Assembly: GCA_944393575.1 (NCBI GenBank)
Contig: CALYAP010000054.1
Coordinates: 1-32,181, forward strand
Length of the DNA stretch: 32,181 bases
From: an uncultured Clostridia bacterium
GTDB taxonomy: Bacteria > Bacillota > Dehalobacteriia > UBA4068
Reading direction: 5' to 3'
The position numbers and the translations under genes were made by a program. Numbering within the stretch: the first letter of the stretch is position 1; every line of letters begins with the position of its first letter. The notes under the pieces were generated by a model. That model worked only from the letters and a program-made list of their open reading frames with translations, was not told where the DNA came from and did not search any database. Positions 9,034 through 17,922 of this stretch are shown piece by piece.

Positions 9034-9662
9034 TATCTTGCCTCCGCTACTAAAAGCAAATATCCAGCTCCGGCCTGCCGTAATGCGCAACGATCAAGTC
9101 CTAATCTCCGGTAGGCTTCATCTTTACCATAATCAAGAATCATCTGTCCCAGCATCGTCTTGAGAATCTCGCCGCAGTCCTCAGCATGCATCAGGTTAAA
9201 GCTGGCTGCTGTCAGCATGGAGCGAAACTGATTCACACTATATAGCTGTCTGATCATTCCTTCCCCGCAGATACCAACAGCATTACGGGCATAGGTATCG
9301 GTGATAATCAGTTTGCCACCCGGCATCAGCACCCGGTGAATCTCATTTAAGGCTACCGCTGGCTGCATGAACAGCGAAACGCTGCACTCTGCCAAAGCAA
9401 TATCAAAAGTAGCTGCCTCAAAAGGCAAATCTTCTGCACTCGCCAAAGCGATCTCCACCCCGGGATTATTAGCCAAAGCCTGTGCCCGCCGTTTTGTATC
9501 AGGCTCAATAGCAGCCACCTGACAGCCATATTCCTCTCTGATCATCGCCAGGCTTTCTCCATTGCCACAACCAATATCCACCAACCGGCTTTCTGGCTCT
9601 ACCGGCACAAAAGATAGGGCATGGCGAGTCAATTCCAGACCTCCGGGGCGCAAGCAACTCAT
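9033..9662 (-). CDS. trsM: SAM-dependent class I methyltransferase (DVU_1556/TrsM-like)
   Basis: A 209-residue protein. The ATG at 9662 overlaps the radical SAM stop (TAATG), indicating translational coupling. Rossmann-type SAM-binding motif LVDIGCGNGES at residues ~27-37, acidic end of strand 2 in AAIEPD, then a GKLIITDTY segment typical of the Methyltransf_11 family. The N-terminus MSCLRPGGLELTRHAL matches what I recall of the TrsM group; some members are said to be selenoproteins, but here the frame has ordinary codons and a Cys near the start. It sits between the radical SAM and the adenylate-forming gene and probably acts on the same substrate. Methyltransferase fold clear; substrate unknown; the symbol is a recollection of NCBI family naming. 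Confidence 0.85.
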   Translation of the reverse strand: MSCLRPGGLELTRHALSFVPVEPESRLVDIGCGNGESLAMIREEYGCQVAAIEPDTKRRAQALANNPGVEIALASAEDLPFEAATFDIALAECSVSLFMQPAVALNEIHRVLMPGGKLIITDTYARNAVGICGEGMIRQLYSVNQFRSMLTAASFNLMHAEDCGEILKTMLGQMILDYGKDEAYRRLGLDRCALRQAGAGYLLLVAEAR

Positions 9663-10981
9663 TACTCAGTCCCCCCCAAAGTCAAATAACGAGCGCAGAA
9701 GGGCATAAATTTGCCATCTTCATAAACATGGAGACTGCAACGGCGGATACGCTCAATATCCAGGTTATAAGCATCCTGGAAAGCCATTGCCGTCACGGTA
9801 AAAGAGCGCGTTTTGGCTTGCCGCAAAAAATCATCCAGATCATCCGGCTCACCTGCCACATATTGGGCTGCTGGCGCTGCCGTAACTTCCTCTTCCTGGC
9901 TGCGTGTCCAACGGCGGCCGATATATTCACGGTTCTGCTCCGCAGTAGTCACCCCGCAGCAGCAGCCTTCGCTATCCGGTTTGGTCAGCGCGATAAAGCG
10001 GCCGTCCTCCATAGCGATAAAACTGCTATGAAAGCCACAAAGCGGGTGATCGCAATGCGACGGAGCAATATTAGTGATATTGACCAACCCATTGGTCTGT
10101 CTTCCTAGATCTGCCACCAGCTCTGCCAGCGTATAGCGGTCCTCATTGGCCGGAGGAGCAGGATAGCGACCAAAGTATGATATCGGCTGAAAGTGGACGC
10201 CCCTTACTGCCGGCACTTGGCTGATGCCAAAACGGACGATATTGCCAATATCATCCGTATTGACCCTTGGTACCAAAGTTGGTACCAAGGTCACGCCGAT
10301 GCGATACTTGGCGCAGTTAGCAATCGCCTGTTTTTTAAGCTCCAAGAGCGGTTTACCCCTCAATTTACGGTAGATATCATCCCTAGTCCCATCGAACTGC
10401 ATGAAGACAAAAGACAACCCTGCTTCAGCCAGGGCAGCTACATAAGCCTCATCTTCAGCCAAACGAATACCATTGCTATTGAGCTGGAGATATTTACACC
10501 CCACGTTCTTGGCATAGGCAACAATCTCCGGCAGATCATCGCGGACAGTAGGCTCTCCGCCAGATAGTTGCAAAAAAGTCTTGCCTGGACGGGTCAAGGC
10601 AAGGATATCCTCTTTGATTTTGGCTAAGGGGATATCGTCGCCTGCACCACCTTCAGCAAAGCAAAAACTACAATGCAGATTGCAGCGCCGGGTCACTTCA
10701 TAGAGCACACAGCAGGTATCGGTGAGATGGTGTTGGCATAGACCGCAATCATAGGGGCAATTCGGATTATAATCATCTCCCAGCGGCTCATTACCACACA
10801 TCCAGGAGCTGATACTCAGCCTGCCCCTCCAGATCACTGTAGAAAAATCACCATGCTCCGGGCAACTCTTTTCCAAAAAAATATCCTCGCCATGCCGCAC
10901 TCTCTGTGCTGGCAGCTGTCTACCACAGACCGGGCAAATGCTGCGGGTATGACCAATGATGATATCTTTTGTTTCCTTCAT
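9662..10981 (-). CDS. trsS: Radical SAM enzyme (TrsS-like)
   Basis: A 439-residue protein from ATG 10981 (GAGG at 10990-10993, 8 bases upstream); an in-frame TTG at 10984 is less likely. The [4Fe-4S]/SAM motif CNLHCSFC has Cys100, Cys104 and Cys107. Before it are a zinc-ribbon-like stretch (Cys16, Cys19, Cys40) and a Cys-dense segment (Cys62, 75, 79, 82, 90, 91). Downstream are the SAM-binding LSGGEPTVRDDLPEI and FVFMQFDGT strands. The C-terminus carries CGFHSSF, a CCCG run, CSLHVYEDGKFMPFC and ends LGGTE. The many extra Cys suggest auxiliary clusters. The arrangement is similar to the radical SAM group that includes archaeal tetraether lipid synthase. In this operon it more likely modifies a cofactor, a protein partner or an enzyme substrate. 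Reaction unknown. Confidence 0.88.
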   Translation of the reverse strand: MKETKDIIIGHTRSICPVCGRQLPAQRVRHGEDIFLEKSCPEHGDFSTVIWRGRLSISSWMCGNEPLGDDYNPNCPYDCGLCQHHLTDTCCVLYEVTRRCNLHCSFCFAEGGAGDDIPLAKIKEDILALTRPGKTFLQLSGGEPTVRDDLPEIVAYAKNVGCKYLQLNSNGIRLAEDEAYVAALAEAGLSFVFMQFDGTRDDIYRKLRGKPLLELKKQAIANCAKYRIGVTLVPTLVPRVNTDDIGNIVRFGISQVPAVRGVHFQPISYFGRYPAPPANEDRYTLAELVADLGRQTNGLVNITNIAPSHCDHPLCGFHSSFIAMEDGRFIALTKPDSEGCCCGVTTAEQNREYIGRRWTRSQEEEVTAAPAAQYVAGEPDDLDDFLRQAKTRSFTVTAMAFQDAYNLDIERIRRCSLHVYEDGKFMPFCARYLTLGGTE

Positions 10982-11000
10982 CAATCTATCCTCTGATAAC

Positions 11001-11189
11001 TTATTTATCCTCTAACTCCGCTTCAGTATTACGCATCTTCCCCTCGGCCAGTTCTTTGGATACATAGACCTGGCCACAGCTGGGGCAACAAGGCAAGTCT
11101 TTATGCAAATGATGCCCATAATAATCAAAAAAGGTCTCCGTCATTTCCAGGCTTTTTCCACAAAGGGCGCAAATGATTTTTCTCTCCAT
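11001..11189 (-). CDS. Small double-CxxC redox/zinc protein, copy 2 (DVU_1557-like)
   Basis: A 62-residue protein. The ATG at 11189 is preferred over 11228 because AAGGAG lies about 6 bases before it and because it makes the protein the same length as its paralog at 12421-12609. CALCGKSLEM and CCPSCGQVYVS give two CxxC knuckles, and the end is EAELEDK. About half of the residues match the paralog. Likely binds zinc or an Fe-S/Fe centre and works with the neighbouring CCG-domain protein. Which metal it binds cannot be told. Confidence 0.85.
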   Translation of the reverse strand: MERKIICALCGKSLEMTETFFDYYGHHLHKDLPCCPSCGQVYVSKELAEGKMRNTEAELEDK

Positions 11190-11230
11190 AGCTGGCTCCT
11201 TCTCTTTACCCTGGCCATCCAGATCCACAA

Positions 11231-12388
11231 CTACTCACCGCTAACCCTCTCGCCATCAGCAGGAGGTCCTTCCACTCGTTCCATACGGTGAAAATAGACG
11301 CTTAACAATTGATAGGTGCGCTCACCCAAAGGCCGGTATTCAGCCCAAATCGTTACTCCGCACAATGGTAGATGAGCGATGTTGATACCAGCTTCATCGA
11401 TGAATTTCATCCCGCTTTGTTCGGCACGGGCGATCAGCCGCCGCACATGATCGGCTGAGATCAGACTGTCATCCATCATCTGTGCTACTTCATCGTCCAT
11501 CACTAGCTTGATGCCGAGACATTCCTCTTTCTCCTTACCAAGCGCCAATGCTTTGGCTAGGCGACGGTTATCGCGACGCAGACTTAGATGCGGCGTCGGC
11601 CGCTCCAAACCATTGAGTCCGGTGACTAGATCAAGAATATGTAGTGATTCTTTGCCAGCGCCGGCAAAAACATCACGGCAGTTGACACAATAAGCCAGAT
11701 AAGGGCGCGGCTCTGAGCTAATATGAGCTTTAGCGGCCGCTTGCGCCGCCGCCAAATTAGGCCCCTCGATATTACCGCCAAAGCCGCAACAGGGCAGAGT
11801 ATGCATATCCTCATGGAGAATATGATAAGGCACTCGCATCCTTTCCAACAGCGTACAGACTGCTTTACGCACCGCTGTCTCATCACGGGCCATGCATGGG
11901 TCGGCGAGGGCCAGCTCCGGCATTCCTTCGTAAATTGGCAGTGACAGATCATCCGCTGCGGCCAGAATTTCATACACTGTCACGGGTTGAACATCTGGAA
12001 GAACATAATCGATGATCTTCTTGCAGCTCATGCAGGCTAATACCAATGTTGGTTTTCCTAGCTGTTCCCATTGCTGATGCAGCGCATTTTGCACCGCACG
12101 GTACTGCTCAATCTCGCCCACCCAATAAGATGGCGCCCCGCAGCAACTCAGCCACATCGCTGTGGCTGGCTCTACTTGGCAGAGCAGCTGATAAACCGCT
12201 TGCGGATAGCGAGGATCCGAGGCTCCCAACTGGCAGCCGGGGAAGAAAAGGTATTTGAGTTTTCCCTCATACTGTTGTGGTACGATTAAAGCCTCAGCAT
12301 CGCCACGCGCCTGCTCCATCTCCTCCAGCCAAAAATCATGAGGAAACGGCGGCAGCTTCTTACGGGAGAACATCCTTTTCCAACCCAT
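11231..12388 (-). CDS. CCG-domain (HdrB-like) Fe-S protein, partial duplicate of the neighbouring oxidoreductase
   Basis: A 385-residue protein; ATG at 12388 with AAGGAGG about 10 bases upstream. After a short N-terminus (residues ~1-47) it aligns end to end with the C-terminal ~390 residues of the 751-residue protein at 12636-14891: YLFFPGCQLGASD, SCCGAP, ADPCMARDE, LPCCGFGGNIEG, YCVNCRDVFA, then a shared C-terminal domain (MDDEVAQMMDDSLIS, KFIDEAGINIAHL, TIWAEYRPLG). The Cys pattern forms two CCG repeats, which in heterodisulfide reductase HdrB hold noncubane [4Fe-4S] clusters. It lacks the FAD and ferredoxin-like parts of its larger relative, so it is probably a partner subunit or a stand-alone thiol/disulfide centre. 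A clear product of gene-module duplication. Confidence 0.87.
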   Translation of the reverse strand: MGWKRMFSRKKLPPFPHDFWLEEMEQARGDAEALIVPQQYEGKLKYLFFPGCQLGASDPRYPQAVYQLLCQVEPATAMWLSCCGAPSYWVGEIEQYRAVQNALHQQWEQLGKPTLVLACMSCKKIIDYVLPDVQPVTVYEILAAADDLSLPIYEGMPELALADPCMARDETAVRKAVCTLLERMRVPYHILHEDMHTLPCCGFGGNIEGPNLAAAQAAAKAHISSEPRPYLAYCVNCRDVFAGAGKESLHILDLVTGLNGLERPTPHLSLRRDNRRLAKALALGKEKEECLGIKLVMDDEVAQMMDDSLISADHVRRLIARAEQSGMKFIDEAGINIAHLPLCGVTIWAEYRPLGERTYQLLSVYFHRMERVEGPPADGERVSGE

Positions 12389-12420
12389 CCCGATCCCCTC
12401 CTTAAGGGCAGCTACTCAGT

Positions 12421-12609
12421 TTATTTATCCTCTAGCTCCATTTCCGCTTCGCGAACCTTTCCTTTAGCAAAATCATAAGAAATATAAGGCTGCCCGCATT
12501 TAGGACAACAGGGAACGTCCTTGCGGAATTCATGATCAAAATATTTGATAACTACCTTTTTTATCTCCAACTCTTCGCCGCATTTAGCGCATTTTACATG
12601 TTTATCCAT
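12421..12609 (-). CDS. Small double-CxxC redox/zinc protein, copy 1 (DVU_1557-like)
   Basis: A 62-residue protein starting at ATG 12609 with AAGGAG about 7 bases upstream. It starts MDKHVKCAKCGEELEIKK, has CCPKCGQPYISYDFAKGK in the middle and ends EMELEDK. Two CxxC knuckles predict a rubredoxin-like or zinc-ribbon fold. It lies between the large oxidoreductase and its truncated paralog, 26 and 32 bases from each, and has a second copy at 11001-11189. The matching pairs suggest each CCG protein has its own small partner. Confidence 0.87.
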   Translation of the reverse strand: MDKHVKCAKCGEELEIKKVVIKYFDHEFRKDVPCCPKCGQPYISYDFAKGKVREAEMELEDK

Positions 12610-12635
12610 CAGCAGCTCCTTCTTTCATCCGCAGC

Positions 12636-14891
12636 TTACTGCGGTATTCCCTCTTCCCGGTCTGGCTCAACGATAGTCATCCGGTGCATATAGCAGTTAA
12701 CCACCTCATATTCATTGTCGCCGATCTGCCGGTATTCTACCCAAATAGTGGGCAGACCGATCACTAAATGGCCAATGCTAATTCCATCGTCATCAATAAA
12801 TTTGCTGCCGGTACGCTCAGAATATTCGATCACCTGGCGGATATCCTCCTCAAAGATCAGGCTCTCGTCCATCCTGGCAGCGATCTCGTCATTATACACC
12901 AGTTTAATTTTCGGCTCCTCCATAATGACCTCCTCATTGGTAAAGAGAGCACGAGCTCTCACCCGGTTTCTCCGCCGCTCACTGATATGCGGCGGCTCAC
13001 GTCTGCCATCGTCATCTAACCCTGCCATGAGGTCGATGATATGCGCCGCTGCTTTGCCGCCGCTAGCAAAAATATCGCGGCAATTAGCACAATAAGCTAT
13101 ATAAGGGCGTGGGTCTGCCTCAACCCTGTTCTTGCGCATCATCTCAGCCAGTTCGGGATTAGCGCCAACGATATTGCCGCCAAAACCGCAGCAGGGCATC
13201 TCTTGGATCTTCTTATATAGCAACTGATAAGATACACCCATCTTATCCAGCAATGCACAAACGCTCGGCCGAGCCTGTTCATCAAATTTAGCAGAGCAAG
13301 GGTCGACCACTGCATATTCATCTTTATCAGCATAGGAAGGAAGCTGCAATTGTTCGGATTTGCTCAGCACCTCATACAAAGAGACAGTTTCAATCTCTGG
13401 CAAGAAATGACGGAACAAACGCAGACAGGTTTGGCAGGCACAGACCATCACTGGTTTACCGGCCTCTTCCCACTGATCGCGCACTTTTCCGAGCATTTCC
13501 TGATGCTGTGCCGCATCGCCAGCCCAATAGGCAGGCGCGCCGCAGCAGGTAAGCAGCGCTGCAGTATTTGGCTCCACCTGGCGCAAAAGGTCATAAGCTG
13601 CTTTCGGATAACGCGAATCAGAAGCGCCTAATTGGCAGCCAGGGAAAAAGAGATATTTAGCGGCGTGGCCTTCAGGAACAGGGAAATAGAGATACGCCTG
13701 GTCACCAACAGCATGCAGCATATCGCGAATCCAATAATAATGATAAGCTGGCGGTATCTTCTTGCTCTCGAACATCTCCCGCCTTGCTGCCAACAGTTGC
13801 GTACCGTTATCGATATCAAAGGGGCACATCTCTTTACAAACACCGCAGTCAGTGCAGGAATTAACCATACGGTTATGGGATTTTGGCTCCAGGTTCATGT
13901 CTGCCAAGCCAAAAGCAGTAAAATTGGCCACCTGGCGTGGATTATAGCGGTAGTATTGCAAAAATTCACAGTGATCTTGGCAATGAGAACAATCACAGCG
14001 CAGGCAGCGCTTGGCCTCATTAATCGCTTCCTCTTTGGTATAATGGCCATTGTCAGTGCCTACGGTACGCTGTTGCGGCGCTACACCATCAGTAAAAACA
14101 TGGAGGCGGGTCGTCCGGCTGCGTTCTGGAGTAAAAGCCATTGCCCCAGTCATAAAGTGTTTCTCAATATTGATGGCAGCCTCTGCCCCCTGAGCAATAG
14201 CCCAGGCAGTGTCAGCGCCCAGCACCCGTCCGCCAATAAACACCCCTTTGGGTCCATTGAGAGGATTGCCATTCTCATCTGCGGAAAGGCCAAAATTATT
14301 GCCGCCTTCACCTGTTGCGATATAGACAGCATCAAAATCCTTCAATTCATCCAATGATTTAATCTCACGGTTAAAGACTGTTTCATAGGATAAATATTTA
14401 CCCTGGGTAGCGATATCAGCCAAGAAGACCTCGGAATCCATCAGCTCCCACAGTTTACCGCCGATACGGTCAGTCTTTTCAAAAACAGTCACCTGGTATT
14501 TCTTAGCTGCCAATTTAAAGGCACAAGCCAGTCCACTAATACCGGCGCCGATAACAGCAATCTTTTTATCTTTAACCGGCACGTTGAAATTGATTGGGTC
14601 CAGGCTGCGGGCATATTTGACTGCTGCCCGTTCCAATTCCAACAGGTCAATAGCATCATCGATACCACCGCGAGTACAGTGATCCATGCAAGGATGCGAG
14701 CATAGTTCAGCGACAATGCGGGGGAAAACTACTGCATTGCGGTAAGTTTTAACTGCGGCATCAATGCTGCCACGGCGATACTTGCCGATAAAATCACGGA
14801 CTTCCAGATGAAAGGGACAAGCGCAAGCACAGGTTGGCTGGTCTCCCTGACAACATTTATCCGGATAGAATTGATCAAAGGATTCGTACAT
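12636..14891 (-). CDS. FAD/NAD(P)-type oxidoreductase with Fe-S and CCG (HdrB-like) domains (DVU_1558-like)
   Basis: A 751-residue protein; ATG at 14891 with GAGGTG upstream. Parts in order: GltD/dihydropyrimidine dehydrogenase-type Fe-S domain (CCQGDQPTCACACPFHLE, CSHPCMDHC; residues ~14-70), FAD-binding GAGISGLACAF with FEKTDRIGGKLWEL (~115-155), CLRCDCSHCQDHC (~300), ferredoxin-like CTDCGVCKEMCPF (~345), two CCG repeats (GCQLGASD, CCGAPAYW, CACQTC; DPCSAKF, PCCGFGGN, CANCRD; ~415-620), and a C-terminal domain (~665-751) shared with the 385-residue protein. This architecture suggests electrons pass between a flavin, several clusters and a thiol/disulfide or the partner molybdenum enzyme. 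The usual second NAD(P) nucleotide-binding motif is not obvious, so the donor is uncertain. It is first in the accessory block behind its own promoter. Confidence 0.88.
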   Translation of the reverse strand: MYESFDQFYPDKCCQGDQPTCACACPFHLEVRDFIGKYRRGSIDAAVKTYRNAVVFPRIVAELCSHPCMDHCTRGGIDDAIDLLELERAAVKYARSLDPINFNVPVKDKKIAVIGAGISGLACAFKLAAKKYQVTVFEKTDRIGGKLWELMDSEVFLADIATQGKYLSYETVFNREIKSLDELKDFDAVYIATGEGGNNFGLSADENGNPLNGPKGVFIGGRVLGADTAWAIAQGAEAAINIEKHFMTGAMAFTPERSRTTRLHVFTDGVAPQQRTVGTDNGHYTKEEAINEAKRCLRCDCSHCQDHCEFLQYYRYNPRQVANFTAFGLADMNLEPKSHNRMVNSCTDCGVCKEMCPFDIDNGTQLLAARREMFESKKIPPAYHYYWIRDMLHAVGDQAYLYFPVPEGHAAKYLFFPGCQLGASDSRYPKAAYDLLRQVEPNTAALLTCCGAPAYWAGDAAQHQEMLGKVRDQWEEAGKPVMVCACQTCLRLFRHFLPEIETVSLYEVLSKSEQLQLPSYADKDEYAVVDPCSAKFDEQARPSVCALLDKMGVSYQLLYKKIQEMPCCGFGGNIVGANPELAEMMRKNRVEADPRPYIAYCANCRDIFASGGKAAAHIIDLMAGLDDDGRREPPHISERRRNRVRARALFTNEEVIMEEPKIKLVYNDEIAARMDESLIFEEDIRQVIEYSERTGSKFIDDDGISIGHLVIGLPTIWVEYRQIGDNEYEVVNCYMHRMTIVEPDREEGIPQ

Positions 14892-14976
14892 ATCTACACC
14901 TCACGATTTATCAATGACACGGCAGCAGACTGCTGTGCCGATGAGTTCAAGATACCTTAAAACGCTCCTATCTTAT

Positions 14977-15005
14977 ATTCTACCAAAAGTATATAGATAA
15001 TGCAA
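14977..15005 (-). promoter_or_regulatory. Internal promoter for the accessory-gene block
   Basis: On the - strand TTGCAT (15005-15000) and TAGAAT (14982-14977) are 17 bases apart. Transcription would start near 14970, leaving an ~80-base leader that contains an imperfect palindrome at 14920-14940. The -35 box overlaps the left arm of the 15-bp hairpin at 15002-15035. Confidence 0.6.
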
Positions 15006-15035
15006 TGGTACTGTTCTGTCGAACAGTACCATTGC
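15002..15035 (-). repeat. 15-bp perfect hairpin downstream of the aldehyde oxidoreductase
   Basis: Arms GCAATGGTACTGTTC (15002-15016) and its exact complement (15021-15035) flank a 4-base loop, starting 49 bases past the enzyme's stop codon. On the - strand it is followed by TATC and an AT-rich run, not a clean T-tract. It could be a terminator or attenuator, an mRNA-stabilising 3' structure, or an operator over the adjoining promoter. Confidence 0.8.
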
Positions 15036-15084
15036 TATTGTTATATCGATTGGCTTTTGCGCTAATCTACTTTGCAGCTCTAGA

Positions 15085-17922
15085 TTAGACAGGATTGTTC
15101 TCGATCTCTTCGAGTTCATCATAGAGATCATTGCCGAGGAAGTAAGGAGCCGGTGGCTCGATCTTGCCGCCTGCAGCGAGAATATCCAGACCAGCTTTGA
15201 TCTTTTCAGGAGTTGCCGGCAGTTCGTAAATACGGACGCCGCAAGCACGGTAGATACCGTTGATGACAGCCATATGGCCGGCAGACTGATAACCTTCGGA
15301 GCAACCAGCAGAACCATGATCCAAGCAGGTACGTGGAGTTACGCAGTGATAGATGCGCAGATCATCCGGAGTATCGAGCGGATAAGGAACACCAGCGCCT
15401 TTCAGGTTGGCATGTTTCTTAACATCATCGTAGTTCTCAGAGAGAGCAAAACCGATGCTGTGGGAAGCGCCGCCATAAGCCTGGCCTTCAACAGAGATTG
15501 GGTTACCGATAACACCGACGTCATCGACGATGACAAAGCTCTTGCAGGTGGCTTTACCAGTAGCCATGTCAACTTCGACATCAGCCATGAAGAGGTTATA
15601 CATATAAGTCAAAGACATATCGACCTCACCGTTGTTCGGGTTGAGGTTAACCAGCTTCAAGTCAGCAGCCGGGATCTCATAGTTACCATCCCATTTGGTG
15701 GGCAGGCCTTCTGCGACCAACTCATCATAGGTGCGGTAAGTGCCGTCCGGTTTCTTCATATCCTTGAGCATTGCTTCTGCAGCCAGATGGGTAGCAGCAC
15801 CAGTCATCAGATGCAGACGGGAGGAAGAAGCCATACCGGTGTTCGGGCAGTACTTGGTATCACTGGAGTAAACTTTGACTTTGTCCGGAGTGATGCCGAG
15901 CGGTTTGAGGTAATGGCAGGTATGCAGGATGCAGCCTGCGTCGCCGCCCTGACCCTGGTCTTCCCAGGTGCCGAAGTGGGTTACGGTACCGTCAGGATTC
16001 AGTTCCAATCTAACTTTAGCGAAGTCAGCAGCACCACCGGTGCAGGAGAAACCGCCGACGGAAACGCCAACTGCTCTTCTCTTCTCAGGAGTGGATTCAG
16101 CAGCTGCTTTCTTGCACATTTCTTCGTAGATCGGACGGCCTTTCTTCATGATACCAGGCATGCAGTATTCACGGAAAGGATAGCCATTAACGGTCAATTC
16201 ACCAGGCTTAGCAACATTCAATTCACGGAAATCAAATGGATCCATGCCGCATTCATAAGCCATCATATCGGTCAGGGACTCAATGAAGGTAGCGGACTGC
16301 GGAGCACCGAAACCACGGTAAGTGGTAGCATAGTCATGGTTAGTGTAAGCAGTACGATACAGGCCACGGGCATTGGGGATTGGATATGGGAAAGCGGTGA
16401 AACGGACGAAACGGTTGGTGATGGAGTCAGCCATATCATGGTAAGCACCATGGTCGCAGCCGAAGTCGCATTCCATAGCAATGATGCGTCCGTTCTCATC
16501 AGCAGCCAGACGGCCATTGCTGAAGTGAGGAGCACGTTTGCCGGAGAAGTGCTGATTCTCTTCCCAAGTCATGGTCAGGGTAACAGGGGTCTTCAAAGCC
16601 ATTGCGCAAGCGCCGGCGATCGCATAAGAATGCGGGCTAACAGCAGCACCGAAGCTAGCGCCGGTCGGATTCTCGATCAAGCGGAGATCTTTCGGGTCAA
16701 CGCCGAGAGCCGGAGCGATATAGCTGTGCTGTTTATAAATACCCTGAGCTTTGCAGGCGATGGTCAAGATACCATCTTCATCATAGAAAGCTTGGACAGA
16801 GTCTGGCTCAATCATCAGATGCGGTTCACGGGTGCTGTAGAAGCTACCGCTGACCACATGCGGAGCAGTCTCAAAGATTTCACGAACATCTTTACCGCGG
16901 ATCAACGGCTGTTCAATATAAACATTAGGATAACCAGGATGGATCTCAATGGCATCCGGAGTAGCAGCATCGAGGTAGTTGCGGTATTCGGGCAGCGGCT
17001 CAACCTCTACTTTAACAGCAGCAGCGGCAGCACGAGCATGCTCACGGGTATCAGCAGCTACGCAACCAACAACGTCGCCATAGCGATAGATCTTGTCATC
17101 GCAGAAGACTGGCCAGGTTGGCTTGTCAACTTTAGCACGTGGATGGTTGACGCGAACACCCAGCAAATTGGTGCCCTGGATATCTTTAGCGGTAACGACC
17201 TTCACGACACCAGGCATTTTCTCAGCTTCGGAGCAGTCGATGTTTTTGATCTTAGCATGATGAGCCACACGGGGCATAACGATAGCCAGATGCAGGGTTC
17301 CGGGTGGCATTTTCAGGGAGATATCATCGCCGTAATCGCAGGTACCGCAGACTTTAGGCAGAGCTGCTGGACGCAAAACAGGAGTGCCATAGTACTCGCC
17401 GTCTTCAGGAAGCTGATATTCCAAGGTAGAAGGATCAGCCTCACCACGCATTACGGCAGCTGCTGCCATAACGCTGTCAACGAGCGGTTTGTAACCGGTG
17501 CAGCGGCAAACGTTTTTGTTTTTCTGGAACCATTCGCGGACTTCTTCGCGGGTCGGGTTGGGATTCTTCTGCAACAGAGCATAAGAAGAAACAATGAAAC
17601 CAGGGGAGCAGAAACCGCACTGAACGCCGCCGTAACGGATCCATGCTTTCTGCAGCGGATGAAGGTTGAACGGAGTGCCGATACCTTCGATAGTGATGAT
17701 CTCAGAGTTGTCCTTGATGTTCTTCATTTTCTTGGTGCAGGCGCGAACGACCTCGCCGTCCAAGATCACGGAGCAAGCACCGCAGATACCGATGTTGCAG
17801 CCAATCTTCGTTCCCGTCAAACCAATCCGGCGCAGCAAAGTTGCCAGCGTGTCTTTCTCAACATCGCAGAAGACAAAACGCTCAGCGCCATTGATGATCA
17901 GAGGGATTCTTCTGATGTTCAT
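15085..17922 (-). CDS. Molybdopterin-dependent aldehyde oxidoreductase (xanthine oxidase family; DVU_1559/Mop-like)
   Basis: A 945-residue protein; ATG at 17922 with AGGAGGAG upstream. The N-terminus carries both [2Fe-2S] domains: plant-type Cys42, 47, 50, 62 and helical-type Cys102, 105, 139, 141 (CGFCSPGF, CRCTGY). These are the D. gigas Mop positions shifted by two. The Mo-binding part follows, with GASFGAAVSPHSY, YRGFGAPQSATFIES and, near the end, GQAYGGASHSIGFALSEN, where the last Glu is the expected catalytic base. There is no FAD domain, so it is a Mop-like single-chain enzyme (Mop ~907 residues) rather than a three-subunit xanthine dehydrogenase. Expected reaction: oxidation of an aldehyde or hydroxylation of a related compound, passing electrons to Fe-S or flavin partners. 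Substrate unknown. Upstream on the - strand TATACT at ~17965 may be a -10 box, but no good -35 is seen. Confidence 0.93.
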   Translation of the reverse strand: MNIRRIPLIINGAERFVFCDVEKDTLATLLRRIGLTGTKIGCNIGICGACSVILDGEVVRACTKKMKNIKDNSEIITIEGIGTPFNLHPLQKAWIRYGGVQCGFCSPGFIVSSYALLQKNPNPTREEVREWFQKNKNVCRCTGYKPLVDSVMAAAAVMRGEADPSTLEYQLPEDGEYYGTPVLRPAALPKVCGTCDYGDDISLKMPPGTLHLAIVMPRVAHHAKIKNIDCSEAEKMPGVVKVVTAKDIQGTNLLGVRVNHPRAKVDKPTWPVFCDDKIYRYGDVVGCVAADTREHARAAAAAVKVEVEPLPEYRNYLDAATPDAIEIHPGYPNVYIEQPLIRGKDVREIFETAPHVVSGSFYSTREPHLMIEPDSVQAFYDEDGILTIACKAQGIYKQHSYIAPALGVDPKDLRLIENPTGASFGAAVSPHSYAIAGACAMALKTPVTLTMTWEENQHFSGKRAPHFSNGRLAADENGRIIAMECDFGCDHGAYHDMADSITNRFVRFTAFPYPIPNARGLYRTAYTNHDYATTYRGFGAPQSATFIESLTDMMAYECGMDPFDFRELNVAKPGELTVNGYPFREYCMPGIMKKGRPIYEEMCKKAAAESTPEKRRAVGVSVGGFSCTGGAADFAKVRLELNPDGTVTHFGTWEDQGQGGDAGCILHTCHYLKPLGITPDKVKVYSSDTKYCPNTGMASSSRLHLMTGAATHLAAEAMLKDMKKPDGTYRTYDELVAEGLPTKWDGNYEIPAADLKLVNLNPNNGEVDMSLTYMYNLFMADVEVDMATGKATCKSFVIVDDVGVIGNPISVEGQAYGGASHSIGFALSENYDDVKKHANLKGAGVPYPLDTPDDLRIYHCVTPRTCLDHGSAGCSEGYQSAGHMAVINGIYRACGVRIYELPATPEKIKAGLDILAAGGKIEPPAPYFLGNDLYDELEEIENNPV

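Noticed and set aside
6717-10981. Nitrogenase-like cluster suggested by the NifX-like and radical SAM (NifB-like) genes
   Set aside because: No nitrogenase structural genes, and the radical SAM protein is not NifB-like. The neighbours are molybdopterin enzymes.
13632-14357. 241-codon + strand frame inside the large oxidoreductase gene
   Set aside because: Antisense shadow; the sense strand carries Fe-S and FAD motifs throughout.
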